Shown piece by piece: positions 1 to 61,980 of a stretch of 64,000 nt of DNA; positions within the stretch are counted from its first letter, which is position 1, and each line of letters begins with the position of its first letter. Origin of the DNA: Phoronis australis (lineage: Eukaryota; Phoronida; Phoronidae); NCBI GenBank assembly GCA_002633005.1, contig NMRA01000501.1, positions 26,550 through 90,549 on the forward strand, read 5' to 3'. A program made the translations under genes and the position numbers. Under the pieces are notes generated by a model. It was not told the DNA's origin and searched no databases. It was given only the letters and a program-made list of their open reading frames with translations.

Positions 1-336
1 TTGACTGACTAGTAAATGAAAGCAAACGACGACGGAACTTAACACAACCGAGGTAGAACAATGACTGACTCGGCAGCTCTCACAGTCAGACTATATGAAA
101 AGAAATTGGCGCGAAATGCTTGCCTCCTAAAACGTCACTTCCGCAGTAGCGGACGAGTAATTAATAAAATTACGAAAAGCTGTAATTAAGTGGAAAATAT
201 GTCTAGGATAACCAACCAACCTTATTTTAGCTCAAAATGACATGGAAAAAGGTTGCCTTCGCCTTTCAGTAAAAGCTTCATTACTGCAAGGTAGTCACAT
301 GCTTACTTTGCCAATTCACGCATTTCCTTTGCAGGT

Positions 337-513
337 ATGTCTTTTTCTGGCATGGTTTTTGCGTCGGACCGAATGCCTAAAAGAACGACAAGAGAGAAAC
401 TAAGTGTTTCGTCTGGGGCACGGCAAGCGGAGACGCGCCCGACGGATTACCGGAACAGTGGCCAGCGACCTAGCGGGTCTAGGAGATCAGGCTGGGAGTC
501 GACTGAGATTTAG
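337..513 (+). CDS. weak candidate exon, product unknown
   Basis: An open frame of 58 codons beginning just after a tttgcag acceptor-like site, rich in Arg/Ser/Thr, ending in TAG. Noted because it precedes the 706-962 frame on the same strand, but no donor of fitting strength and phase links them. Could be chance. Confidence 0.15.
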   Translation: MSFSGMVFASDRMPKRTTREKLSVSSGARQAETRPTDYRNSGQRPSGSRRSGWESTEI

Positions 514-705
514 ACGACAAAATGAAGTTTGTTTACGAAAAGAAACTGGAAACTGAACCCCAATGTTCAGGCCAAAATGAAGCCACCGTTATCTTCAATT
601 TCACCGATTGAAGAGAATGAAATTGGACTGCAAAAACCATGTTGGATTTACTAACCAAGTCGACTTCCGTTTTAAATCTCCATTGACTCTTCCTCGTCTT
701 TGCAG

Positions 706-962
706 TACGTCTACATGGTAACAGGTCCCCATTCTCACGAAGTGTCACGGGGCAGGAAGTTGTTGAGGTGAAGTCAAAGACGCTATCTGTGATTCCCGAG
801 GTCAGTCACCCGGCGTTCGGACAACAGTCAGGTTACGTGTCACCGCTGAGGCGGACTTCAGAAACTCCCAGCACTGGAGGGCCACCCGTTCCCTCCAATT
901 CCGGTAGAAAGTCCGGTTCAATGACTTTACCCGACGAAGTGGCTACTGGGCCGTTACTTTAG
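706..962 (+). CDS. possible terminal exon of an unrecognised plus-strand gene
   Basis: Directly after a good acceptor (cctcgtctttgcag) the frame is open for 84 codons to TAG at 960-962. The peptide is Ser/Pro/Gly-rich, with NRSPFSRSVTGQEVVEVKSK near the start and SGSMTLPDEVATGPLL at the end. GC content is higher than in the flanks. I recognise no family. The nearest upstream candidate exon (337-513, MSFSGMVFASDRMPKRTTRE at its start) lacks a clear donor in the required phase, so the gene model is incomplete and may be false. Confidence 0.3.
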
Positions 963-2052
963 GACTTCACCAAATCTGAGTTGAACGGAAAACTTTTCTG
1001 CGGTATTTTCTTTCATGCTTGTCGAATTTGAAGTTGATTCATGCTTTCCGCAACCAAGGTCACTCTGTGTTCCCCAAGTAGGGTAGCTGTCTCTGACGTC
1101 ACGTCTCACTTCCCCTTCCACCGCATGTAGGTTCTAGACTGAAGTTGACATCTCGAGTTCGAATGAAGTTTGCAGGTCGAATTTAGGGCTCATCAATCGA
1201 AAACTAGGATGTTGTATGCATAAACACGCGAGCTCCTACTCCTTGACACTTCAGTGGCAGATCTACCATTAAGCTAATGATGCACATGTATCTGGGGGCT
1301 CAGTGGATGTACCGGTATTTAAGGTGATATTTAGGGTCATTTGTACACAGCCCGGAACCGGAAGCAACAAATTGACCTAACAACATGCTACTCTTGTTAA
1401 CGTTGGCTACGAGCGGCGTCGAGTGACCGAGGAGGCGTTGGGGGGAGCGATAAGAGGTGGGCTAATTTTACATGTATCTCGGTGTTCTTGGTCCTACTAT
1501 TAGGGAGATTCACACATTATGTCATCCAAAATTACCACTTTCACCCCCCCCCCTTCTCCTGTCATGACAAGTCACCATGATATAAACTCCCCTCCAGCCT
1601 TCAATATGGCATCACGGCCACCACCTGTTTTTGAAAGAACCGACAGCTCGTTGGAGATTCCGTCCTTTTTATTCTAATTACAAACCAATATCCTTTTAAA
1701 AAATCACAAGTTACAGTTACCGCTGTTGTATTGATCAATTAAATAAAGTACGGGCGCCATGGATTTCAACTATCAAACCAAATCCTAACTAAACGGGGAA
1801 AACAATGTTTTAACAAAGGCGGCCTTTTTATGGTCCTACATATTTATCTGTATATGGGTGCGTATGGCCGTCATCCACTGGCGCAGCCAGAACTTTTGAG
1901 TAGGTGGAACTAAATTTGGGAACCGATTATTTCCCACTTTGTATTACTTAGATAATTACATTCATAATTATTTTAAAGTTTGTTACTTGTTTCGTCTTCG
2001 AAATATCGGTGCGTGATCGCTGTTCGATTTTACTGCAAATGAAATTTCTTCC

Positions 2053-2285
2053 CACGAAAATAACAACGGTTTTAAAACTTGACATGTTTCGGTGTCATTT
2101 ATTAAACACCATCCTCAGAAGTCATAATACAGTGGCCACCTAGCTAGGCCCAGCAACAAGTAATGAAGCACAGATACAGTCAGTTACAGGGAGTGACAAT
2201 GAACTAGACCAACAATGACAACCTGTGGTGTGTCAGTTGCCTATTGNGAAACATGTCAAGTTTTAAAACCGTTGTTATTTTCGTG
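2053..2285. repeat. 38-bp perfect inverted repeat around an ambiguous base
   Basis: 2053-2090 and 2248-2285 are exact reverse complements over 38 nt. The single N at 2247 directly abuts the right arm. A 14-nt direct repeat (gaaatttcttccca) occurs at 2041-2054, overlapping the left arm by two bases, and at 2314-2327 beyond the right arm. This could be a miniature inverted-repeat element or a palindromic assembly join. Confidence 0.7.
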
Positions 2286-2780
2286 AATATATGCTGTTAC
2301 TTGCTATCATGGAGAAATTTCTTCCCAAATTCTATGAGAACGGTTTCAGAAGCCAACTGAGGCTTACGTGAGGACGTCAATTGTTCATTCAGGGCGCTCT
2401 AAGTCTGCAACTATCGGCTGTCTCGGGCACTCACTTTCGCACTCTAAATTTTACTTGTTTGTTGAAAAATGTTCAAGTTATCAAAGCTTACCCGCGCGCT
2501 GAAAAACTTTAATCTTTGAACTGAGAAGGTGGGGCCATTGCCCCCTTGTGCCCCACTGTGGCTACGCCGTCATCTCTCCGTCGTTTGCTGCTGTATCTTG
2601 TATGTCTTGGGGGATCTAAATGAGATTTGGTATTTGTGGGTATCTATAAAGCAGGCCTCGAATTTCTGACTACAACTCAGTTCCAAAGTAGCAATTTCAG
2701 TTTTTCATATTTGTCTCTGTATCTTTTGAGTTCTTTGATGGGTTTCCATGAAATGTGGCACATGGGTTTCTATTTAAAAG

Positions 2781-2839
2781 AAGACGATGACGCCTTCAAA
2801 ACTTCCGACGAACTTAAGGTATTTTGCGCTACCTATTAG
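2781..2839 (+). other. coding-like segment, first of a similar pair
   Basis: After an acceptor-like tttaaaag, the frame reads DDDAFKTSDELKVFCATY and stops. It resembles 3472-3522, with several differences at synonymous sites. Family not recognised. Confidence 0.2.
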
Positions 2840-3471
2840 CCATTTATATTTTTGAGTACGTTTATCGTTAGCCTGTTTATCCGCTGAACAAAGTTCAAGG
2901 ATCGACGACTTTTTAGACTGCAGTAAGTACCGCTGTGCCTGTAAGTGGCGGTTTTAGTTTACGTTTGCCTTTGTATATGTGGAGTCCCTCGATCTCGCTA
3001 GGCGGTGGCCTGCACGCAGTTATTACTCAGGAAGTTTTTTACACCGGCGTTTCTGATTGGCTGGTGGAATCCTCAACAGGCAGAGCTTTACGCAAATAAA
3101 ATAGCATGACTGATGGAGGAAGTAGGCCTATAAATGTCGATTTGAATCCCAGAAAATGTAGTTGCGCCTTTTCGAAGAGCATCGTTCTAATGTCGCTGAC
3201 TTTTGTTTACAATGCTGTCCGGTATCCATTCACTATGAATAACACACCGGTTAAATCAGCCAGATTTGTGTTTATTGCACATGTATGTGGTTCAAGCACG
3301 CGGCTACTTAAACATTACTGCAGAAACGAAATATTTGCTGCTACGCCAAAAATCGTTCATGGTCCATGACTGTTGAAGTTACATCAACTGGCTAGCGGCA
3401 CGCAGGGAACCAGCGACTGCTGTCCCTCCGTGGATTTTCATGAGTTTTGTCAGATAGGATTGTAATAGAGA

Positions 3472-3522
3472 GACGACGCGTTCCCAATTTCGGACGAGTT
3501 CGATGCTTTTTGCGCCATGTAA
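3472..3522 (+). other. coding-like segment, second of a similar pair
   Basis: The frame reads DDAFPISDEFDAFCAM and stops with TAA; a tgtaatag acceptor-like site lies just upstream. Similar to 2781-2839 in reading frame and stop position. No gene model connects to it. Confidence 0.2.
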
Positions 3523-4859
3523 TGGCCATTTTTTGTGATACTAAAACACTCCTTGAAGCACACCATTTGCGGTGCAGTAGGGGGTGCATTTCATCGCGCC
3601 GCATTGTTCTTGCAATATCAAATTACATCCGAGTCACTCTAGACTTCTATTAGTCCGTGACCAGTCTTCACTGAATCGGCAATCTTGAGAGCATACATGT
3701 AACTTGAGATCTAACAATGAAACTTGAGATAGTAAAACTAATATGACTTGCGTCGGTACTAAAATATATTAAAATATCCCCACGTATCGAGCGGTGCACT
3801 CTTTGTCAAGGGTGTGCTAAAGAGTCTATTTTATATTTTTATTCGTCAGTAACTGCACGGCATTGCAACATCTATTAGATTTCAATGAAACTTGAGTTAT
3901 AGCATGATAAAAAACGAAGCAAAACAACTCTGGTGTAGGGCCTGTACAGTGTAAGAATGAAAAAAAAAATCCTTTGCAACACTCCATATATGCGTAACAA
4001 GCTTGCAATGCAAATCCCATCCCCTACAAATCATGACCACGCCTTTCGCTGGACGTCCTGATCCGAGGCCTTAATGCACTTCGTCACTGCAGTCATGTAG
4101 TGGGGCTGTCGTTTGTCACGGTCTGCGAACATGTTTACAAGGTAAACCTAGTAAAATATCAAATCTTGGAAGCGTGAAACGGCAGGTCCCGGTTTTGGAA
4201 TTGGTTAATTCGATGTCACCGTGAATCCAACCCCCTGCCCTCTCCCGTCATAAATCGCAGTTTTTCCACATCCCCTCCCTCCCCTCGAGTTATGTGAACG
4301 CTCCCTTGTACTGATGATCAAATTATAGATCGCCACTGGACACTCATCTCTAGATCGTATTAGGTGCGTGCAAAACAAAAAGTTAATGATCGGCATTTCG
4401 TCTTGCGTGCTTTCAAAGACGGAGAGCCGAGAATTTTTCGGACACGTTTATTAGTTCAACACGAAGTCCGACAAGTAAGCTTCAGTACAAAGATTTTGAC
4501 GCTTGGCCGGTGTTCACTTCCCATTGTTTTACAGTTTCTTCGGCTGTTACTCAAATACGTTTTAAATAAATTAGACAACCTGTTACTTATTTATTATGTG
4601 TTAATCTCGTTATAACGCCGGATCGGAAAATATAACTTAAGTACTTGTGAATCACAGTGATATAAAAGGGGACCGTGACTCTACACTGGAACTAATGAGA
4701 CAATGTTAATCTTTGAAAAGGAGGGTCGCGATAGTTCTTTTGAGTCACAGATTTTGAGAACCAGTTTTATGCTCGTTATTCAGAGCAGAAAACTGCTTCT
4801 CAGGCTCTCATAATCTGGAACCCCCGTAAGTGACTAAATGTGTTATCGAAGAGTGCATT

Positions 4860-7800
4860 TACCTTGCAGTCGTTGATAGGAAATAATCGGTGGCAACAAA
4901 ATACAAGCCTCGTACATTACATTAATATGTATTTCAATAAGCCATCACAAAAATATACCACACATATTAAGCATAATATAAAATTGCCCGCTAGTACACA
5001 GATATGCACACAATCAAAGCAAAATGCAATTTCGTTTCAATACTTTGAAACCCCTGACGACCCTGCGCCCATCATGCAGCGGCATTATCACAGTAACCCC
5101 TGGTTCCCATGGCATCAGACAATCTTGCCTGACTAATGTTGTCAATTGTGGAAAACCATGGAGATAAACTTTGACACCTTAAAAGCACACACAGCGCAAC
5201 TTACAGGAGCACGTGACGTGGTGAGGAAGTGAATTTACAATCACTTTAGACAAGTGGTTTTTAAACACATTATAGACTATGGACTGAGTGGGTTTTGCAG
5301 ATTATTATTAGGTGCATAATGGCCACAGCGTGTTTAATTTATTCCACAACTTTGCGACTTATCATCTTCACTATTCGTCTGTACGTGCCTTTAAAACATG
5401 CCCTGACGAAACAAAAAGTCAGGTGTTCCACGTATTAAACATCAATTACTAAGACCTGAAACAACAGAGGTTTTGGTGTAACCACATTGGTAACTTGGCA
5501 AAATCATCAGGCTGATGCAGCAAAAAGGTATGCTGGTTTCCATAGTAATTACGGCACTGCTTTGGACAGTTATAAACTAAATGCTTGGTGAAGTGAAACC
5601 CTCTAGGTGCAGACCCCAGGGTGAATATATTTAGTTTTAAAACATTCACAAAAATACAGCAAACCTTTACATTGATTTCTTGAACTACTGCATACACCTC
5701 GAGCCAAATGTATTTCTGTTACAAAAATGTCAGTCCACTGCTAAAGGTACGAGTTCATATATACATAATGACAAAATTCAACAACACAAATTGTGGTAGC
5801 CCACGAACTAGGTATGTTCACATGACACATTTGTTTTCATTAGGGTTCAATAGTCGTCTCCAAAAGCACACATCTCAATATTTCTTGTAGCAGTGACACA
5901 AGTAAGTCATGAACCACTGAGGTCACTTTCCCACTTACTACAGCTTAATATAAGGTAGAATAGCCGGAGAGTGACCTCAAAATACCATATGAATGGTAAT
6001 AACTACGGCCAAGCTTAAAGACTCAACCCGCCTGCCAGTGAAGAAACGGGGATGCTTGTGCACTGTCATCTACACAAACCCGAACCCAAAAAGGCCAAAC
6101 CTACCGCCCTGCGAACATGCTGTGAGATAACCTAAACTAACAAACATGCAAAAGAATACAAGTAAAAAATAGCACTGTTTCAGAATATGAGCTACACGAA
6201 TTTTCACCCGAGCCATTGAGTGTAAAGGGCACCCAAGTGACTGGGGAAACAGGAAGAATAGAGTGACATCTGGAAGCCAGTCCAGTTGGACAATTTGAGC
6301 CCAAGATCCAACAACCTAACTCGTGACTCCAACAAGCGCTTTTACACTACTCCAGTGTCAGGCCCTGTTGAATGCGTTTGATTTTACATTTAGTTTGTTT
6401 TGGCATTAAGTGGCAAGCCTACGAACAACTTAAATCATCCTGTATTACCTTGAAAGACTCAACGCCAAAAAACATTTACATTTGAATTGGACTACATGAA
6501 CTTAATGTTATGACAATGATCGCAATCTATACTTTACTCAGGTTTGATGGCTTCTGTGATTGGTAAGAAACGAAAAATTGTTGTTTAAGAAGACTTATGT
6601 CAACATTTGAGAGCAGTCACTTTGCGTTATGGATGCATAGGGTTATCATCCAAAATGGAATGGTTCCACACCTGAACATTAGATGGAATTACTAGTTGGT
6701 GTTTAGCAGCTTAAGCCTGTTGGACTCAGAAGTTCTGTGTTGGATCTTTAGCCTTGGTGTAACCACAGAACATACAACCAAGCCCACGACAAGAACACAA
6801 ACTGACTATACCTACCACCCTAAACAAACACAAAATCACTTGTACCCCTTAAGTCCAACTTCAACTGCTCTGAAATACGGACCAAACAACTTGAAAACGG
6901 GCACCAAAACAACACCGAAACTCGCACAAGTCGGATCTGCGTCACTCTGCTTAACTCAGACAAGTTCCATGATGCTACTGCTCCATTGTGTACATTGCCC
7001 TTACAGATACACGCATAAAATCTATGGGTCTGGTTGGAAATGGCTTGTGCGAGTTTAAGGCAATTTCATTATCAACACAATTTGACTGACAATACAATTG
7101 TGAAATGTTAATAAAGCCAGGTTGGTTAATCAAAACATAGAAATTTGAACTGCAATACAATATCAATATCCAGTAATGAAATAAATAAAGCCTTCTGTGA
7201 TGACTAGCTTAACTTACCAGTAACTCAATGTTACATAACAGTCTGACTAGATTTTTAACTCAAAGGAAACCCTTTCTGGATGTGCTGATTCTCTCATTTC
7301 TTTCTAATCAGTACCACCTACCATAAAATACATTAGATTCCACCATTCTTGAAATTCTATCCTTTGTATACTCTAAATGCAAAGGACTGTCAGTATACAG
7401 AGAGCTCATGAAATGCATGACTTTCAAGCAAGACCGGTGACCGCACTCAGTCTAGTTAAAATTTGGACACAACAAAAAACCACAAAATATGTTTGAGTTA
7501 TAAAAACACTAAATCATTTGTTGCTTCTTTTTAAAAGAATCTAAAACAAAAAATAAAACACTGTAGTTGATGTATTCCATTGGAAACAACTCCGTTTAAT
7601 TGACCACAGGCAGAGATCCAAGAGCCAAATATGGTTTCTTTCAAACTTCACCTTCCCAGCCACAATCAGCCAACATCTTGATTTCCATACAACACTACTT
7701 CACCAAAACCTTTGACCCTTTAATTCAACTCATTTTTTTGAAATTGAACACTATTTGAGTGCATAAAATGTTATATACACTAGACATCTTTGTTCCATTC

Positions 7801-9017
7801 ATCCCTCACTCCCAAAACCTTACAAAAACACTTGCAAATGAAATGCACTTTTATGGTATACACATTTTAAATAGAGGTAATAAACCTCAGAACAGATTTC
7901 ACCAATTAACAAAATCTCAAATCGCTCTTCCTGAAGATGGTGGCTGATTGTGGCTGAAAGTTATTCTGCGCCATCGATTGGTGAGACACAGGACTACCAT
8001 AATCATACGCCAACTGTATGATACAAACGGAGAGAAAAGCCACTCAATACAACAAAAACAATGGAAAACCAAAAATAGAAATACACAAAAGCAAGGAAAA
8101 GATTTGGAAGAAACTTAAATGAATATCGACCACAATAAAGCAATGTTTAAAAGGCAAACAAGTTGTGCACGGTGACTCAAGAGTCCAGCAAGTTCAAATG
8201 TGAACAGAAGGCAGGCCCACTCAAAGTGACCCCTGACCAATAACACTTTTCCCGAAAAAAAATGTTCTTAGAGAAGTAAACTACAGTACAAGTTCAAAAG
8301 ACAACAGTTACAAAGCCTGATCTCAACTACACTTAAACATACACAGGATTCCTAGTGGTTGAAGGCCTAATGCACCAAGCTTGAAGAGAGATTTTCGACA
8401 TTCAAACACAAATTTTTGAATAAGACAACTACGCAACTTCTACAAAATTAGCCTCGACTTATATCCGACTTGGATTGCAAATCATTTCAGAGGCTTGCTT
8501 CTTGTAAAAGGACTTAAGACTTAAAGTATTATACTTCACATAACCGTTACTAAAAATAATTTGAGAAAAAACGCCACGTTTAAAATTCCCCCATAACTGC
8601 AAGTTACTGAGAGAATTTCTACGAACTGTTTTTAGATTGCGATGCACTCACAACAACTTAGCTAAAGCTTTATTTAGCAATTGTGAAGTGCGGAGCTTAA
8701 GACCAAATTCTGCCCTAAGTCACTTTTCATGAAACAGAACAAGAAAGTTAGTTGTCGTTTTATTTTACTAATCAATGTGACTGTAGTTCACCAAGGATAG
8801 ACTGAGTGGTAGCTGGTGTTAACATTTGGTACATTAAGCCTTTAATAAGGAACATTATACCCCCGGCAAACTAAATGCTAAGCTTGGCTCATGATGACAT
8901 AAAAAATTCCCCACGTATAAACGTGTCACACACGCCTTGAGACCAATGTAGACTTCGTCTACGCAAGGACAGATTCATGACGTTTACTAGGACACGGTAC
9001 ACCTTGAACCCTGGACT
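4860..9017 (-). other. Pbx: probable Pbx 3' UTR
   Basis: From the stop at 9018 down to roughly 4.86 kb the plus strand is persistently rich in A and C (for example 6.0-7.1 kb), so the gene strand is T/G-rich. This asymmetry fades below about 4.86 kb. No convincing exon or repeat is seen here. Possible AATAAA signals on the minus strand occur near 8760, 8672 and 5338, so the cleavage site is uncertain and shorter 3' ends are possible. The extent is inferred from composition only. Confidence 0.4.
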
Positions 9018-58580
<49,563 letters not shown>

Positions 58581-58974
58581 TGCAACCCTGTCATGGTTTG
58601 AAATTACAGAAAACAATCACAACGCGAGATCAAAATACAGGCCGTGTACATCTACGAGTCCATTATGTACTCTAGTTAGAAAATTAGAGTAAACTTCAAC
58701 CAATGACCTTTCTTGTAATAAGCCCACATAACCATAAATAAGCCAATGGAATCAACTTTAACAGTCAAGGAACTCAATCCGCGCCGACCTCTCTTCGTTG
58801 GCAATCAAAGTAAATTAAACTCGCCCTGAATTATTGAAAAAAAAATCTAGCGAAAATGAAAATAAAACAACTGTTAGGGAATCAATTGGATTTTATGACT
58901 GCTTTTCAGAAATTTTTGGAAATGTAACATTTGCCAATTTGCTAAAAATGTACCGGCAAGTGCGGAACTTTAAT

Positions 58975-59060
58975 TAAATTAAAATAGATATTTTAAAAAT
59001 TATGCTTTACTTAATCTTATAATACTATTTATATATTATATAAATTTTTTTTTCTGTAAA
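58975..59060. promoter_or_regulatory. AT-rich stretch with TATA-like runs upstream of Pbx
   Basis: About 550-630 bp upstream of the Pbx ATG lies a run of A/T with TATATATTATATAAA-like sequence at about 59030-59046. It could hold a core promoter on either strand, but AT-rich filler is just as likely. No start site can be read from the sequence. Confidence 0.2.
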
Positions 59061-59379
59061 AATTGCCATGTGTTTCTATGTATTTTGTATTTTAATCCTC
59101 TTTTTTGCCTGCTGCCATTTCAAGATTGTAAACAACTCAACCCGGAAATGGATTTCTGATCAACATCAACAATGTCGATGAAGAGTACGGCTTGACAGAT
59201 TAAGATCACTCTGTGCTTCTTTATCATTGCTTTTCCGAGAAGGACACCTCGTCTGTGTAAGCTTTAAAGGTCTAGATACTGTTCATGCTTATTTATTCGG
59301 CCCCTACGGCCCTTCTTTTTCTACTGTTGTAAATCGACCGGTAGGCGGTAGCTTGCCTTAGAGTTAGAGTGTGGCTTGT

Positions 59380-59408
59380 GCCACCGTCTAACTAGAAGAG
59401 ACGGTGGC
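59380..59408. repeat. perfect 10-bp stem hairpin
   Basis: GCCACCGTCT and AGACGGTGGC are separated by a 9-nt loop. No T-run follows on either side to suggest a terminator; role unknown. Confidence 0.6.
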
Positions 59409-59506
59409 CATCTCATAGGCCCTGCATACGCCGGAAGCATTTCAGAGGATTATGGCTCACACTGATCAAACTAGCAAAGACTCGTTCCTTAAGTACCTTT
59501 TGCGCT

Positions 59507-59522
59507 GAGAGAGAGAGAGAGA
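59507..59522. repeat. (GA)8 microsatellite
   Basis: Uninterrupted GA dinucleotide run. Confidence 0.95.
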
Positions 59523-59549
59523 CAACTTAGGAGGCCGTTGATGTCTTTA

Positions 59550-61357
59550 ATTCCTGCTTACCACAGGCGTCCTCAGCTTCTGATCGTCCCCAATTCACTA
59601 TATGTAATACTACACGGTATGACACTTCAGCCGTCCATATCAAACACAAAACTCAATAAGTTTACATAAAACAGTTTTTCAACAAACCATTAGTAGGTGT
59701 TATTTCTTTTAACAACATTCACGGTGTCCTGCTCCAGCGAGATCGCAACAAATTCGCCGTCAAAGCACAAAAATGTTCCCAAAAAGCAGACGCATCAGTC
59801 CTCCTTTGACGGTTCAAGGTCGAGGATGGTACGGAATTATCCGATGAGTTACAGATGGACGGCAATTGCTGGTTCAACACGAAATATTACGGAATGGTGT
59901 GGAGTTATCGATGTCGTGACACTCCGTGACAAATTGCCATATCATCCTTGACCTCGAATCCTCATAGGAGGACTGGTGTGATGGCTTTTTGGGAACATTT
60001 TTGTGCTTTGACCGCAAATGTGTTGGGATCTTGCTGGAGCAAGACACCGTGAATGGTATTAGAAGAAAGAACAATTACGAGTGGTTTGTTGAAACCCTGT
60101 TTTGTGTAAATTTATTGAGTTTTGAGTTTGATATGGATGGCTGAAGTTAATCACCCATGAAATTTCTTGTCCCGAGTGTCATACCTTGTAATATTATGTA
60201 TGTATTGGGCACGATCAGAAGCTGAGGACGCCTGTGCTTCTAACAAGATCAAATAGTCTCATATTATAATCAACTTTTTTCGCAGTCCTTCATTCATTTA
60301 CCCAAATCGACAACTGGTCATTTTTATAGTGCTTGCACCAGGAGATATGACACCACATATTTGTTGAGTAAGCGGACTTACATAATTACATTGAATTCCT
60401 TTAAATCTCAGATTCAAACAACCTGCACTGCATGCATGTCTTCATGTTTACTGCATTGCGTGTGTGCAAAGTCCTGCTTTTTTGAACGCGGGTAATTCGG
60501 CTAAATCACAATCAAGGTCCATATTCCAGAGTTGACTGTGCTCTGGTCTCAAATAATTTTTTTGATCACTTACCAAATGTAAACTGAATCTCATATGCAA
60601 AGAGTTATTTAGTTGTGCAAATTAAAAAAAGAATCATCAAAATCGGACAATGTTTAAGAAATTTATCCATGATTTTGTCTATGAATTTCAAGCATTTTTA
60701 GCATTATGAGTGGCCATTTTAAAAATTACAATTTTCAATTGTCAACTGTAGAAAAGAAATTTATTTTATCAAATAAACAATTGCTTAGACATGACTGGGA
60801 ATAACTTGAGTCACTTTCAGAATCACTTGGATGAAGTTGTGCTTAATTATTGAGAAATGGCAGGGTTCATCATAAAACAGGCACTCGTTACGAAATTTGT
60901 AAATTCTGTGTTTCTAGCCCTTACCTACTGTAAAGAAGGTCAAAACCTAAAGTTCACACTCTGTAATAAAAAGAACTGCAGAATATGTTAGCCTAAGCAA
61001 CACAGCAAATTATTCAATATCTAAACAAACCAAAAGTTTGGATATTGACTGGGTTCTGCTATGTTGAAAACGGGCCAAAAAGGCTAACAAAATGTAGTGT
61101 ACGTACCCCCATGTGGAATTCAGTAACACAAATGGTCATTGCAAATGAAATTCTTGCCTTTTAAATAACATGGTGCTTATTATCATCAAAGAAAAGTAAA
61201 TGGCCATACAACATTATGATAACATGTGATGCAGAAACAGTAATGTAGTGTACGTACCCCTTTTGTAGTGTTAGTACCCCCATGTTTACAAATGCCATGG
61301 AATTAAAATATTACTAGTAAGTGAGCAATATTGGTCATAGACAGTTTCCTTCCTTAA
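59550..61357. repeat. upstream duplication, copy 1 (partner 62220-64000)
   Basis: The segment recurs after the N at 62219 with about 97-99 percent identity and small indels, and runs off the window end. It includes the foldback element and the start of the box-repeat array. Confidence 0.9.
59562..60236. mobile_element. 675-bp foldback element
   Basis: The two halves are inverted copies almost end to end, starting CACAGGCGTCCTCAGCTTCT at both termini. The arms therefore encode similar peptides on opposite strands (59697-59951 plus and 59874-60074 minus, both with FTVSCSS and SKHKNVPKK). These are mirror readings of the repeat, not genes. No clear target duplication. Confidence 0.8.
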
Positions 61358-61980
61358 AAATGTTAGGTTAAAAGGGTGTTTATTGCAAATACATTTGTTT
61401 TGAGTGAAATATTGGCATTTGTGTAGTGTACGTACCCTTATATTTTAATTTGTGACTATTTTCAAAGTATGGCAAATATGCACATGAATGCTGTGTTTTT
61501 TATTTTTTCTCTTTGAATTGATTTAGTAAATCAACTAACTCTCAGTAGGTTCTTAGTATTTAGTTACAAAATTGACATGTCATTGAAATGTAGTGTACGT
61601 ACCCCTGTGTAGTGTACGTACCCCGGTGTGAACAAATACCATGAAACAAAAATATTACAGTAAGCAGCAATTGTCACAGACAGTTTCCTCCTTTAAAAAT
61701 GCTAGGTTAAAAGGGTTTTAATTGCAAATACATTTGTTTCGAGTGAAATATTAGCATTTGTGTAGTGTACATACCCCTAAAATATAACATGTACCTGTTT
61801 TTAAATAATGACAGACAGATATGCACATGTATGTACTATGTAGTATTTGTTCTCTTTAAATAGATTTGGTAAATGAACTAACTCTCAGTAGATTCTAAGT
61901 ATCTTTTATAAATCTGACAAGTCATTGAAATGTAGTGTACGTACCCCTGTGTAGTGTACCTACCTCCAACCTCTGTGCTA
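61085..61980. repeat. tandem array of about 340-bp monomers with a conserved 16-bp box
   Basis: The box GTAGTGTACGTACCCC, or a 1-3 base variant, occurs at 61094, 61245, 61265, 61423, 61590, 61609, 61762, 61932 and 61951. Its spacing repeats as pair, single, pair, with a period of 339-345 bp. Flanking monomer sequence (for example cagtttcct ... taggttaaaaggg and gagtgaaatatt) is also repeated but more diverged. Two more boxes lie at 63754 and 63908 in the duplicate. Confidence 0.85.

Larger units (their letters stand above)
1..4859. other. region beyond the Pbx 3' end, mostly unassigned
   Basis: No recognised gene. Contains two weak plus-strand exon candidates at 337-513 and 706-962, a 38-bp perfect inverted repeat at 2053-2285, and a pair of similar short coding-like segments at 2781-2839 and 3472-3522. 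A diverged hairpin repeat lies at 4750-4806. Otherwise AT-rich sequence in which I see nothing. Confidence 0.5.
58581..59549. other. sequence upstream of the Pbx leader
   Basis: About 1 kb before the foldback element. Holds the AT-rich tract near 59030, a 10-bp hairpin at 59380-59408 and a (GA)8 run at 59507-59522. No gene seen. Confidence 0.6.

Noticed and set aside
59697-60074. Similar peptides on plus and minus strands
   Set aside because: They are mirror readings of the two arms of a foldback element, not a protein gene.
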